The notes beneath the pieces were generated by a model. It saw nothing but the letters and a program-made list of their open reading frames with translations, was not told the DNA's origin and made no database searches. A stretch of DNA of 64,000 nt from NCBI RefSeq assembly GCF_009856825.1, contig NZ_WVTD01000001.1, forward strand, positions 186,001-250,000, given 5' to 3'. The DNA comes from Novosphingobium silvae (GTDB lineage Bacteria > Pseudomonadota > Alphaproteobacteria > Sphingomonadales > Sphingomonadaceae). Within the stretch, counting starts at the first letter, position 1; each line of letters starts with the position of its first letter. Position numbers and translations under genes: made by a program. Shown here piece after piece: positions 25,487 through 34,410 of the stretch.

Positions 25487-26506
25487 TCAGCCCCCGGTCA
25501 TCGACATGTGGCGCGCCAGCGCAGGCACGGCGCCGCGCGCGTCGATCGCGAAGTTGTGGCGCGCGGGCTTGATCTTCATGGCGACGTCCAGCGCCTCGTC
25601 CAGGGCGCCTCTAGGATCGGCGCTGCGCAGCGCGGCGCGCAGGTCCACCTGTTCGTTGCCGCCGAGGCAGGCGTAGAGCTGGCCGGTCGCGGTCACGCGA
25701 ATGCGGTTGCAGCCATCGCAGAAGTTGTTGGTCAGCGGCGTGATAAGGCCCAGCCGGCCACCCGTTTCCGCCACATCCCAGTAGCGCGCCGGACCGCCGG
25801 TGCGGTGGCCGCTCGGCGTCAGCGTCCAGCGCCGGGCAAGGTCCTCCTGAACGGCGACGAGCGGGAGGTAGTGATCGATCCGGTCCTCCTCCACGTCGCC
25901 AAGCGGCATGACCTCGATCAGGGTCGCTTCGAAGCTCTGGCCGTGGGCCCAGGCGACAAGGTCGGCGATCTCGTGCTCGTTCACGCCCTTGAGCGCGACG
26001 GTGTTGAGCTTGACACGCAGCCCTGCCGCCTTGGCCGCCGCGAGCCCTTCCAGCACCTGGGGAAGCGAATCGCGCCGTGTCAGCCGCGCGAACGACTCGC
26101 GGTCGAGCGTATCCAGCGATACGTTGATCCGCCGCACGCCCGCCGCGCGAAGCGGCTCGGCGAACTCCGCCAGCCGCGTGCCGTTGGTGGTGAGGGTCAG
26201 TTCCTCGAGATGGCCGCGGCCGTCATCCGCGCCGATCCGGCGGCCGAGCGCCTGCACCAGCTCGATCATGTCGCGGCGGACCAGCGGCTCCCCTCCGGTC
26301 AGGCGGATCCGGGTGATGCCCCGCGCCATAAAGCCGAGCGCGAGATCGTGCATTTCGTCGAGCGTCAGCACGTCCTTGCGCGGCAGGAACGTCATGCGTT
26401 CGGGCATGCAGTAGGCGCACCGCAAGTCGCAGCGATCGGTGACCGACAGGCGCAGGTAGGTGATCCGGCGCTGGAACTGATCAACAAGAGGCGCTGGTGA
26501 TGACAT
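25487..26506 (-). CDS. moaA: GTP 3',8-cyclase (radical SAM)
   Basis: Radical-SAM enzyme that begins molybdenum cofactor synthesis by rearranging GTP. The N-terminal cluster motif is C26-x3-C30-x2-C33 in SVTDRCDLRCAYC. A second cluster motif, FCDGCNRIRVTATGQLYAC, lies in the C-terminal part, and the protein ends in MSMTGG, the Gly-Gly tail that is required in known MoaA. The frame is open further upstream, but ATG at 26506 overlaps the preceding gene stop as TGATG, so translation is coupled. Size 339 residues is normal. MoaC, MoeA and MogA are not in the window. Confidence 0.95.
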   Translation of the reverse strand: MSSPAPLVDQFQRRITYLRLSVTDRCDLRCAYCMPERMTFLPRKDVLTLDEMHDLALGFMARGITRIRLTGGEPLVRRDMIELVQALGRRIGADDGRGHLEELTLTTNGTRLAEFAEPLRAAGVRRINVSLDTLDRESFARLTRRDSLPQVLEGLAAAKAAGLRVKLNTVALKGVNEHEIADLVAWAHGQSFEATLIEVMPLGDVEEDRIDHYLPLVAVQEDLARRWTLTPSGHRTGGPARYWDVAETGGRLGLITPLTNNFCDGCNRIRVTATGQLYACLGGNEQVDLRAALRSADPRGALDEALDVAMKIKPARHNFAIDARGAVPALARHMSMTGG

Positions 26507-26847
26507 CAGGTGGGATATAGCACTCCGCCCGCCCCAGTTCCATCCAGCGGCAGCAATTGCCCGGTCACGCCTCCGGCACCGTCGAGCCAACGTGCGCACG
26601 CGGCCGTCGACGCCTCGTCGTCGCTCTCCACGGCATTGATCCGCGAGGGCGCGAAACGGCGGGCAAGGCCCTGCACCGCCGCCAGTCGCCAGGCGCGGTG
26701 ATCGGGCCCTGCAGGCAGGAACACCAGCGTCAGGGGATCGGCGCCCGCCAGCATCGTGGCTTCGAGCGAAGGCAGCAGGCGGGCGTGGAAATCGGCCGCA
26801 GCCTCGAGCGCGTCGTCCGACAGCGGCCCGAGGTGCAGCAGTTCCAT
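26506..26847 (-). CDS. hypothetical protein between folB and moaA (possible short Rossmann-like domain)
   Basis: An unrecognised 113-residue protein: hydrophobic strands alternate with helices (LHLGPLSDDALEAAADFHAR, LTLVFLPAGPDHRAW, ending GQLLPLDGTGAGGVLYP), which fits a small alpha/beta domain, perhaps a shortened Rossmann fold. No catalytic motif is visible. It is joined by TGATG overlaps both to folB upstream and to moaA downstream, so it is certainly translated with pterin genes, suggesting a part in pterin or folate metabolism. A role as a degenerate SDR partner of FolB is only a guess. Confidence 0.6.
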   Translation of the reverse strand: MELLHLGPLSDDALEAAADFHARLLPSLEATMLAGADPLTLVFLPAGPDHRAWRLAAVQGLARRFAPSRINAVESDDEASTAACARWLDGAGGVTGQLLPLDGTGAGGVLYPT

Positions 26848-27218
26848 CAGCGGCGCTCGCGGGTGAGCGTCATGCCGATCTTCTCGTTGGCTTCGGTCAG
26901 CGCCAGCTTGACGATCTTGACCGTCACCGCCTCAACCCTCTCGTCCTGAAGGAACAGGGTTTCGCACACGTGGTCGGCCACCGCCTCGATCAGCTTGAAG
27001 TGGACACCGGCGGGAAGCGCCTCGGAAGCGGCGAACTTCAGGTCCATGTAGTTCTTGCTGGCGGTCAGCGGGGTGTCGGGTGCGTAGCGTTCGGCAGGGC
27101 GCAGGCGCACCGAGATGGTGAAGCGCAGCGGCTGCGGCTTGCCGGTTTCCTCCGAATAGATGCCCGTGAGGACGTCCTGCTCGAAGTCGGCAATTTCAAG
27201 GATCAGCGAATCGGCCAT
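26847..27218 (-). CDS. folB: dihydroneopterin aldolase
   Basis: Folate-pathway enzyme that converts 7,8-dihydroneopterin to 6-hydroxymethyl-dihydropterin. The 123-residue sequence fits the FolB/FolX tunnel fold: EIADFEQDVLTGIYSEE, ASKNYMDLKFAASEAL and the final VKIVKLALTEANEKIGMTLTR. FolX (dihydroneopterin triphosphate epimerase) has a similar sequence and cannot be ruled out. The ATG at 27218 is preferred because earlier in-frame sequence does not fit the family. It lies 10 bases after the upstream methyltransferase and overlaps the downstream gene as TGATG. Confidence 0.85.
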   Translation of the reverse strand: MADSLILEIADFEQDVLTGIYSEETGKPQPLRFTISVRLRPAERYAPDTPLTASKNYMDLKFAASEALPAGVHFKLIEAVADHVCETLFLQDERVEAVTVKIVKLALTEANEKIGMTLTRERR

Positions 27219-27228
27219 GTGCGGCCCC

Positions 27229-28134
27229 TTAGCCGGGATTGGACCAGCGCGCGAATATCGCGGTGGGGAGAAGTCGCCCCTCGCCATCCTTGCCCGCGTC
27301 CTCGCGCACGGCGAGGTCGCCATGCTCGATCGTACCCGGCAGGTCGGCGAAAAGCTCGTCCATCAGCCCCGCGAGCGCCAGGGACGACATGCGAACGGCG
27401 TAGACGGTGAGGAACAGGAACCGGCTGTCCGCATCGAGCAGCCGGCGGCAGTCGGCCAGCAGGGCAGGCAGGTTTTCCTCCAGCCGCCAGGTCTCGCCAC
27501 CGGGCCCGCGCCCGAACTTGGGCGGATCGAGGATGATGCCGTCGTAGCGCTTTTCCCGGCGCACCTCGCGCGCCGCGAACTTGGCCGCATCGTCGATCAT
27601 CCAGCGCACCGGGCGATCCTGCAGCCCTGCCAGCGCCGCATTCTCACGCGCCTGGGCGACCGACTTCTTCGAGGCGTCCACATGCGTCACGGGACCATGG
27701 GCGGAAAGCGCCAGCGTGCCCACCCCGGTGTAGCCGAACAGGTTCATCGTGCTGGCATCGGTCCTGCCCGCCAGCATCGTGCGCATCCAGTCCCATACCG
27801 GCGCCATGTCCGGGAAGAAGCCCAGGTGGCGGAAAGGCGTGCACTGAGCGGTGAAGGCCACCTCGTTCCACGCGAGGTCCCAGCCGTCGCGCGGCACCGC
27901 CTTGTCGAACTGCCACCTGCCTCCGCCGTCCTCGTCGGAGCCGGGCACGAACTCGCCATGCGCGTCCCACTCGCCCTCGCTCACGCGCGGGCTCCACATC
28001 GCCTGCGGTTCGGGACGCACGAAGCGGTATGCGCCGTAGCGCTCCAGCTTGCGGCCATGCCCCGAATCGACGAGGCCGTAGTCCGCCCAGCCCTCTCCCG
28101 CGAGGATCAGCGGCTGCGTGGAAAGCGTCGCCAT
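27229..28134 (-). CDS. class I SAM-dependent methyltransferase (RlmI-like)
   Basis: A 301-residue Rossmann-fold methyltransferase. The AdoMet motif is NLFGYTGVGTLALSAHG, with VDASK at the next acidic position and catalytic-type motif DPPKFGRG. That DPPxF pattern is typical of base methyltransferases such as RlmI/RlmK for 23S rRNA cytosine or guanine, though the PUA domain of RlmI is missing. Its start overlaps the thrC stop as TGATG, so the two are coupled. The target base is unknown. Confidence 0.8.
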   Translation of the reverse strand: MATLSTQPLILAGEGWADYGLVDSGHGRKLERYGAYRFVRPEPQAMWSPRVSEGEWDAHGEFVPGSDEDGGGRWQFDKAVPRDGWDLAWNEVAFTAQCTPFRHLGFFPDMAPVWDWMRTMLAGRTDASTMNLFGYTGVGTLALSAHGPVTHVDASKKSVAQARENAALAGLQDRPVRWMIDDAAKFAAREVRREKRYDGIILDPPKFGRGPGGETWRLEENLPALLADCRRLLDADSRFLFLTVYAVRMSSLALAGLMDELFADLPGTIEHGDLAVREDAGKDGEGRLLPTAIFARWSNPG

Positions 28135-29537
28135 CAGGCTTTCGGCACGGCGTGAATGGCGACGAACTCGGTGACGGCCTCGAACGTGCCGGGAAGCGTG
28201 GTGCACTTCTCCTCGCGCTCGAACAGATCGCCCACGCGGGTTGGAAGGGAGGGACGATGCCCGGTCGCCCGTTCGACCGCCTCGGGGAACTTGGCGGGAT
28301 GCGCGGTCGCCAGCGTGACGACGGGCACGTCCTGCGGCAGGCCGGCCGCGCGCGCCGCGAAGAGGCCGCAGGCGGTGTGCGGGTCGATCATCTCGCCGCA
28401 GCTTTCCCATGCCCAGCGGATGGTCGAGGCCATCTCGTCCGCGTCGGCGCGGGCCGAGGTGAACAGGGCCGCTGCGCCCTCGCGCTGCGCATTGGTGAGC
28501 TGCATCGCCCGGGTCGCCTCGAAGCCCGCCATCTGCTCGGCCAGCGCCTTGCCGTCGCGGCCGCCAAGGTCGAACAGCAGGCGCTCGAAGTTCGAAGAAA
28601 CCTGGATGTCCATCGAAGGGGCGGCGGTGGGCGTCACGGTCCCTTGCGAGTAGTCGCCCTGCGCGAGAGCGCGGTGCAGGATGTCGTTGACGTTGGTGGC
28701 GACGATCAGCTTTTCGATCGGCAGGCCCATCTGCGCCGCCACGTATCCGGCGAACACGTCGCCGAAATTGCCCGTCGGCACTGAGAACGCCACCTTGCGG
28801 TGCGGCGCGCCAAGCTGGAGCGCGGCTGCGAAGTAATAGACCACCTGCGCCATCAGGCGAGCCCAGTTGATCGAGTTCACCGCGCCGATGGCGAAGCGGT
28901 CGGTCATGTGGGAATCGTTGAACACGCGCTTCACGATTGCCTGTGCATCGTCGAAGTTGGCGTGCTCGAGCGCGATGTTGTGGACGTTGGGCGCCAGCAC
29001 CGTCGTCATCTGGCGACGCTGTACGTCGGACACGCGGCCCTTGGGATGGAGCATGAAGATGTCCACCTTCGCCCGGCCGGCCACTGCGTCGATCGCGGCG
29101 GAGCCGGTATCGCCCGAAGTCGCGCCCACGATGGTGAGGTTACGGTCGGATCGGCCGAGGAACTCCTCGAACAGCAGCCCCAGCAGCTGCAGCGCGACGT
29201 CCTTGAACGCCAGGGTCGGGCCATGGAAAAGCTCCAGCAGCCACTGCTGCCCGTCCAGCTGTTTCAGCGGCGTCACCGCGTCGTGCGCGAAGCGGCCATA
29301 GGCCTGCCGGGTCAGTTCGAGCAGGCGCTCCTCGCTCAGGCTTCCCTTGACGAACGGCGCCATGACCCTTGCCGCCAGCTCGGCATAAGGGAGGCCCGCC
29401 ATCGCCGCGATCTCGTCCGCAGAGAAGCGCGGCCACTCGCGCGGGACATAGAGCCCGCCGTCCGATGCGAGCCCGGCGAGCGTCGCGCCTTCGAAGTCGA
29501 GCGCCGGTGCGCTGCCGCGGGTGCTGATGTAGTCCAT
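28134..29537 (-). CDS. thrC: threonine synthase
   Basis: PLP enzyme that turns O-phosphohomoserine into threonine. A 467-residue protein of the long type, with PLP-binding Lys112 in FHGPTLAFKDVALQ and the phosphate-binding loop VGATSGDTGSAAIDAVAG. The N-terminus MDYISTRGSAPALDF is typical. It is the first gene of a seven-gene minus-strand operon that continues through a methyltransferase and folB to moaA-D-E. The 221 bases upstream hold no gene. Confidence 0.96.
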   Translation of the reverse strand: MDYISTRGSAPALDFEGATLAGLASDGGLYVPREWPRFSADEIAAMAGLPYAELAARVMAPFVKGSLSEERLLELTRQAYGRFAHDAVTPLKQLDGQQWLLELFHGPTLAFKDVALQLLGLLFEEFLGRSDRNLTIVGATSGDTGSAAIDAVAGRAKVDIFMLHPKGRVSDVQRRQMTTVLAPNVHNIALEHANFDDAQAIVKRVFNDSHMTDRFAIGAVNSINWARLMAQVVYYFAAALQLGAPHRKVAFSVPTGNFGDVFAGYVAAQMGLPIEKLIVATNVNDILHRALAQGDYSQGTVTPTAAPSMDIQVSSNFERLLFDLGGRDGKALAEQMAGFEATRAMQLTNAQREGAAALFTSARADADEMASTIRWAWESCGEMIDPHTACGLFAARAAGLPQDVPVVTLATAHPAKFPEAVERATGHRPSLPTRVGDLFEREEKCTTLPGTFEAVTEFVAIHAVPKA

Positions 29538-29758
29538 GGGAAAGCGCGGTTAGCGAGGGCGGGAGGAAATGAAAAGCCTGTCGTGCGGCCCTTGCAAGAA
29601 AGATTGGAAGCGGGAAGGTGCTCAAACGAAGGCGGCGAACGTCCGCCCCGCGCGCGCGGCCGCACGCAAGCGCGAACGCGCCTCATCGCCTGCGGCATTT
29701 GCATGGTTCGAAGTCCGGCGGCGCGACGTGGAACCCGCCGGGCTCGATGCAGGCGGCC

Positions 29759-30760
29759 TCAGCTCCCGATCGCCTCGCGCAGGGCAGGCATCGTGGCTTC
29801 CAGAAGTTTCAGGCTCTTCCAGCCTTCTTCGGGCGAGAGGCCGCCCAGCAAGGGCTGGAAGCCGATGCTGCCGCCTTCCGCAGCGCTTACCCTCTCCAGC
29901 AGCATTTGTGGCGTCCACGCGGCGAACATGCCTGCGTGGCGAAGGACGGCCGGATCGGTCAGGCCCTTGAACGGAGAGTTCGTTTCCTCGCCTTCGGCCT
30001 GCGCCCACTTGGCATATTCGGTGATGACGTGGACGGCGTGCGGCGCGATCGCCTCCCAGCCCCGGTCCGGGTCCTCGCAGAGGTGGACGGCGAGCGGCAT
30101 TCCCGGGCGCGGGCGGAAGTAGGTGCGGGGGCGATGGCCAAGGCGCTCGCACTCCGCAAGGTAGAGGTCCACGAGTTCGCCCTTCATGGGTCCGAACCCC
30201 ACGCCGAACCGGGCCGCCCGTCTCGCCGCGGCAGGAACGCCGCCGCCGACGAGGACAATGTCTTCGGGCTCCTGCACGGGCAAGGGACGCACGAAGATGG
30301 GACGGCCATCCGCCTCGAACCGCTCGCCCCTCAACGCCCGAAGGACGATGTCGAGCCCGTCGTCCATCAGCTTCGCGCGATCCTTGAGGGACTTGCGGAA
30401 CATCGCGAATTCATAGGGCACATAGCCCGCCCCGAAGATCACCCCCAGGCGCCCGTTCGACATGTTGTCGACCACCGCTATCTGCTCGGCGAGCTCGAGC
30501 GGATCGTGGAGCGGCAGGATCACCGCGCCGAGAAGGAAGCGGATGCGGCTCGTCACTGCCGCCATGCCCCCCGCCAGCGCGAAAGGCTGGGGCAGGTAGC
30601 CGTCGTCCGACCCGTGATGCTGCATGAGGCCGATCTGGTCGGCGCCGATCCGGTCGGCGAAGGCGGCCATCTCGATCGCGGCGCGGTAGAGCTCGGGCGT
30701 GGGCGTTGCCCACTCCGGCGAGCGCATGTCGAACGAAACGGTTATCTTGAAGTCCTTCAC
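29759..30760 (-). CDS. LLM-class flavin-dependent oxidoreductase
   Basis: A 333-residue luciferase-like monooxygenase family protein, a TIM barrel using reduced FMN or F420. Seen: HHGSDDGYLPQPFALAGGMAA, LGAVILPLHDPLELAEQIAVVD, NGRLGVIFGAGYVPYEFAMF and LVGGGVPAAARRAA. The substrate is unknown. The start is taken as GTG at 30760 with GGGAG just before it; a longer frame to 30814 adds Pro/Arg-rich residues. A 105-base tandem pentamer lies upstream of the start, so transcription may be affected by repeat length. It is on the same strand as the P450 cluster but separated from it by the repeat. Confidence 0.83.
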   Translation of the reverse strand: MKDFKITVSFDMRSPEWATPTPELYRAAIEMAAFADRIGADQIGLMQHHGSDDGYLPQPFALAGGMAAVTSRIRFLLGAVILPLHDPLELAEQIAVVDNMSNGRLGVIFGAGYVPYEFAMFRKSLKDRAKLMDDGLDIVLRALRGERFEADGRPIFVRPLPVQEPEDIVLVGGGVPAAARRAARFGVGFGPMKGELVDLYLAECERLGHRPRTYFRPRPGMPLAVHLCEDPDRGWEAIAPHAVHVITEYAKWAQAEGEETNSPFKGLTDPAVLRHAGMFAAWTPQMLLERVSAAEGGSIGFQPLLGGLSPEEGWKSLKLLEATMPALREAIGS

Positions 30761-30881
30761 AGTCAGGCTCCCAAAGCTTTGTAGGACGGGTCCGCGCGGT
30801 CGCGGCGAGCCCACCGGTGGCAGTGCATCGGCTCATCCCCTTTCGGCCATGGACGGTGGACGCGGCCGCGATCCCGCGTCT

Positions 30882-30986
30882 GCGAGGCGAGGCGAGGCGA
30901 GGCGAGGCGAGGCGAGGCGAGGCGAGGCGAGGCGAGGCGAGGCGAGGCGAGGCGAGGCGAGGCGAGGCGAGGCGAGGCGAGGCGAG
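30882..30986. repeat. 21-copy GCGAG tandem pentanucleotide repeat
   Basis: Exactly 105 bases made of 21 perfect copies of the 5-base unit GCGAG, in the 429-base gap between the flavin oxidoreductase start (30760) and the MDR gene end (31190). It is not coding in any gene I accept. The rest of the gap shows no gene or other clear site. Such a perfect, intergenic repeat of period 5 is highly prone to copy-number change. Confidence 0.98.
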
Positions 30987-31189
30987 GAAGACCGACATCG
31001 TGCCTTCCGCTGCACTGGTGTCTGCCAGGCGGATTCAGTAAATCCGGAAGCATGACAAACTTCAAGGTCGACAGGCCGACGAGGCATGTCTTCACGCAGG
31101 GACGATATCAGTCATTTCCCGAGTCTCGGTCAGGCCGGTGGAGCGCATGCATGTCTGCCTTCGGCCGCGCGCGGAACCGGTCGCCCGGC

Positions 31190-32215
31190 TCAAGCCTCGG
31201 GCGCGACGCGCACCAGCAGCTTGCCGACGTGGTCGTGGCCCGAAAACACGCTTGAAAAGGCCTCAGGGGCGGCTTCGATGCCTTCCACGAAGGCCTCGGC
31301 GAAGCGGATCCGGCCCGCTCTCATCCACCCGGCGATGTCCTCCAGCCCCTTCTGCCCGCCCAGCATGCCCGCGAACCCCTTTATCTCGAGGCCCTTGTTC
31401 ATGATCTGGCGATAGAAACCGGGCAGGCGATCGGGGCCGGGGCCTTCCATCCCGACGCCGTAATAGGCGATGAAGCCGCACATCGGCATGCGTGCGCCGC
31501 GTTTGAGATGCGGCAGCACCGCCATGGTCACGTCGCCCCCCACGTTGTCGAGGTAGACGTCCGCGCCTTGCGGCAGCGCTGCAGCCAGCTGTGCGGCGAA
31601 GTCGGGCGCCTTGTAGTTCGCCGCGGCATCGAAGCCGAGGTCGAGCAGCGCCGCGCACTTCGCCGCCCCGCCGGCGATGCCGACCGCGCGACCGCCGAGC
31701 ACCTTGACGATCTGCCCCGCGATCGAGCCCACCGCCCCGCCGGCGGCGGAGATCACCACCGTGTCGCCCGCCGTGACGCGGCCGACCCTGACGATCCCCT
31801 CGTAGGCGGTCTGCCCCGGCCCGCCGAGGGCACCGAGCGCGGTGGAGACCGGCGCCCGCGCGGGATCGAGCTTGCGCGGCGGGCCGCGATAGTCGCTCTT
31901 GTCGGGCGCGAGCACGCAGTACTCCTGCCAGCCCGAGCGGGCCTCGACGACGTCGCCGGGTGCGTAGTCCGGGTGGTTGGAGGCGACGACTTCGCCCACC
32001 GCTGGCCCCACCATGACGCTGCCCGGTTCCACCCGGCTCGCGCCGGTCAGCGTCGTCTCGTCCACCGAGAAGCGCAGCAGCGGGTCGAGGGCGAGGTAGA
32101 GCGTGCGAAGCAGTATCTCGCCGCGTCCCGGCTGCGGCACCGGCACCTCCTCCACGCGGAAGTCCGAGGCCCTTGGGTTGCCGCGCGCGTAGGCGGCCAG
32201 GGCGACCTGCTTCAT
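31190..32215 (-). CDS. NADP-dependent MDR oxidoreductase (CurA/leukotriene reductase type)
   Basis: A 341-residue medium-chain reductase without the zinc ligands. It has the fold start VEEVPVPQPGRGEILLRTLYL, the nucleotide loop AAGGAVGSIAGQIVK, and VYLDNVGGDVTM, all typical of NADPH-dependent alkenal/one reductases that reduce the C=C of alpha,beta-unsaturated carbonyls. ATG at 32215 is chosen on the conserved N-terminus. It is the last gene of the minus-strand cluster ALDH-SDR-P450-MDR, lying 8 bases after the P450, so it probably reduces a downstream unsaturated ketone or aldehyde. Confidence 0.85.
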   Translation of the reverse strand: MKQVALAAYARGNPRASDFRVEEVPVPQPGRGEILLRTLYLALDPLLRFSVDETTLTGASRVEPGSVMVGPAVGEVVASNHPDYAPGDVVEARSGWQEYCVLAPDKSDYRGPPRKLDPARAPVSTALGALGGPGQTAYEGIVRVGRVTAGDTVVISAAGGAVGSIAGQIVKVLGGRAVGIAGGAAKCAALLDLGFDAAANYKAPDFAAQLAAALPQGADVYLDNVGGDVTMAVLPHLKRGARMPMCGFIAYYGVGMEGPGPDRLPGFYRQIMNKGLEIKGFAGMLGGQKGLEDIAGWMRAGRIRFAEAFVEGIEAAPEAFSSVFSGHDHVGKLLVRVAPEA

Positions 32216-32223
32216 CGCACCGT

Positions 32224-33543
32224 TCACTTCAGCCTCACGGTCACCGCCGTCATGCCCCGGTGCTCGAGCCCGCGATATTCCGGCTTCGGCATGGCGGGAT
32301 CGAGCGTCATGTTCGGGAAGCGATCCAGCAGGCCGTTGATCGCGACGATCATCTCTTGGCGTGCCACCTCGATGCCGAGGCACCGGTGCGGGCCGTAGCC
32401 GAAGCCCATGTTCGCCTGCTTCTTGCGGAAGATGTCGTATTCGAGCGGGTTCTCGAACACGGCGGGATCGTGGTTCGCCGCGCCGAAGCACAGGAACACG
32501 CGGGTGCCGGCCGGCACGGGCACGCCCTCCACATCGGTGTCCTCCACGCAGAGGCGCGGCATCATCGGATCAGTGCAGCGCCAGCGCAGCGATTCCTCCA
32601 CCGCCAGCTCGACCAGCGAGCGGTCCTTGGCGCAGGCTTCCCAGAAGTGGCGGTGGTTCATCAGCGCATCGATGGTGATGCCCAGCTGCCGCCAGGTGGT
32701 GCCGCCGCCCGCAAAGATCGCCAGCTTGCAATAGCCGAAGATCTCGTCCTCGGTCAGCTTGCGCTTGAAGCCGTCCTCCTCGTCGACGATCTCGCTGGCG
32801 ATGAGGCCGGTGATGAGGTTGTCGCCGGGATTGCGGGTGTTCTCGGCGATCAGGTCGCGCAAGGTCTGATCGACCCATGCGCGCGAGGCGGCAGCCTCCT
32901 GTGGGCCCAGCTTGGCCGCACCGAACGTGGCGCGGTTGAGCTGATAGCGAAACTCGATCACGTCCTCGCCCTCCAGCCCGATCGCGCGGGTCACGGTGGC
33001 CATCGGCAGGCGGGCGCAGAGCTGGGTGTTGAGGTCGGTCGCCTGCTCGTCCAGCAGCCGGTCGAGCAGCGCGTCGACCGTCTCCTCGATCCAGCGACGG
33101 TTCCACCAGTCGATCACCTTTGGCCGCTTGAAGAGCGGCTGCGCGGCGGAGCGAAGGCGCTTGTGCGGCTTGCCGACCATAGACAGGATTGTCGGCCCGA
33201 TGGTGCGCACGCCGGGGCTCTCGTTGTAGCCTTCGGATGAGAACAGCAGGTTCTCGCGGAAGCCGATCTCGCAGGCCCGCCATGAGAAGAAGGTCATCGC
33301 ATCGCGCGGCGGCCCCATCGAGTGCGCGATCTCCGGCACGCCGAGCAGTTCGCGCAAGGATCCCTTGTGGACCGGCGCCGCCTCGCGCAGCGCGTTCATG
33401 TCATCGGTGTAGTCGCGGTTGTTGTCGACGCCGGCGTTGGCGTTTTCCTTGTTGACGTCGAACATCTCGGCGTAGCGCGGGTTGTCGCTCATCAGAGAGG
33501 CGAGGGCGGCCGAGTTGCCGCCGCGCATGGGACAGGTCGCCAT
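32224..33543 (-). CDS. cytochrome P450
   Basis: A 439-residue heme monooxygenase. The heme loop FGYGPHRCLG puts the axial thiolate at Cys388; the K-helix ExxR is EESLRW; the I-helix has FAGGGTTWRQ, with GG before the paired Thr rather than the common A/GGxDT. The substrate is unknown; the set of neighbours (SDR, aldehyde dehydrogenase, MDR reductase) suggests stepwise oxidation of a cyclic or terpenoid alcohol. No ferredoxin or ferredoxin reductase gene is nearby, so electrons must come from elsewhere. It starts 3 bases after the SDR stop, so they are coupled. Confidence 0.9.
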   Translation of the reverse strand: MATCPMRGGNSAALASLMSDNPRYAEMFDVNKENANAGVDNNRDYTDDMNALREAAPVHKGSLRELLGVPEIAHSMGPPRDAMTFFSWRACEIGFRENLLFSSEGYNESPGVRTIGPTILSMVGKPHKRLRSAAQPLFKRPKVIDWWNRRWIEETVDALLDRLLDEQATDLNTQLCARLPMATVTRAIGLEGEDVIEFRYQLNRATFGAAKLGPQEAAASRAWVDQTLRDLIAENTRNPGDNLITGLIASEIVDEEDGFKRKLTEDEIFGYCKLAIFAGGGTTWRQLGITIDALMNHRHFWEACAKDRSLVELAVEESLRWRCTDPMMPRLCVEDTDVEGVPVPAGTRVFLCFGAANHDPAVFENPLEYDIFRKKQANMGFGYGPHRCLGIEVARQEMIVAINGLLDRFPNMTLDPAMPKPEYRGLEHRGMTAVTVRLK

Positions 33544-33545
33544 GA

Positions 33546-34346
33546 TCAGCCTCCCACCTTGCGACCGGCGTAGAGCCCGCCGTCGACCGGCAGGTTCACG
33601 CCCGTGATGTTGCTCGCCAGGTCCGAGCACAGGAACATCGCCGCCGACGCCGTGTCGCGCGGATCGATGGCTCTGCCCAGCGGGTGCGCCTTGCCCATGC
33701 CTTCGAGGACCCGGCCGCGGTGCTCGCCGTCGGGGTCCATGCCGGCGTAGCGGGTGAGCATGCCTGCCGGGCACACGGCGTTCACGCGGATGCCCTTGTC
33801 CGCCACCTCGATCGCCAGCGCGCGGGTAAGCTGGACGACGGCGCCCTTGGTGGTGCCGTAGAGCACGCCGCCATAGCCCATCAGCCCCGCGACCGAGGCG
33901 GTGGAGACGATCGCGCCCCCGCCCCCTTGCGCCTCGAACTGCCGGATCGCCGCCTGACAGCCATAGACCACGCCGTTGATGTTGACGTCTTCCACCCGCT
34001 TCATCTCCTCGGGATCGCACTCGACCAGCGAGCGCAGACCCTTGCCGGGTATCGGGCTGATGGTGATGCCGGCGTTGTTGTAGACCACGTCGAGCCGGCC
34101 AAAGGCCTCCACCGCCTTTGCCACCGCCGCATCGACGCTGGTCGGGTCGGCGACGTTGCAGGTCACCGCCACCGCCTCGCCGCCCGCAGCTGCGGCCAGC
34201 CTCGCGGTCTCCTCGGCACTGGTGCCGTCGATGTCGGCCGCGATCACTTTAGCGCCGTGCTCGCAGAACAGCAGCACCGCCGCGCGCCCCACGCCCGAGC
34301 CCGCGCCGGTGATGAGCGCCACCTTGCCCTGAACCAGTCCGTCCAT
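33546..34346 (-). CDS. short-chain dehydrogenase/reductase
   Basis: A 266-residue NAD(P)-dependent SDR: cofactor loop ITGAGSGVGRAAV, NNAG in VVYNNAGITISP, and the active-site Tyr-x3-Lys in LYGTTKGAVVQL. The C-terminal part ends with SNITGVNLPVDGGLYAG as in classical SDRs. GAGGAG lies before the ATG at 34346. It lies between an aldehyde dehydrogenase and the P450, and probably oxidises an alcohol made by the P450. Substrate is not known. Confidence 0.88.
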   Translation of the reverse strand: MDGLVQGKVALITGAGSGVGRAAVLLFCEHGAKVIAADIDGTSAEETARLAAAAGGEAVAVTCNVADPTSVDAAVAKAVEAFGRLDVVYNNAGITISPIPGKGLRSLVECDPEEMKRVEDVNINGVVYGCQAAIRQFEAQGGGGAIVSTASVAGLMGYGGVLYGTTKGAVVQLTRALAIEVADKGIRVNAVCPAGMLTRYAGMDPDGEHRGRVLEGMGKAHPLGRAIDPRDTASAAMFLCSDLASNITGVNLPVDGGLYAGRKVGG

Positions 34347-34410
34347 CCGTGCCTCTCCTCTCATGCCTTCCCGGGTCCCGCGCCGCCGGGCGGTGTTCCT
34401 CGGCCAACCT

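Noticed and set aside
30882..30986. CRISPR array
   Set aside because: Units are 5 bases with no spacers and no cas genes are present.
30763..30998. Translational phase switching by the GCGAG repeat
   Set aside because: In the flavin oxidoreductase frame a stop at about 30833 lies between repeat and start, so frame shifts in the repeat cannot join it to the gene.
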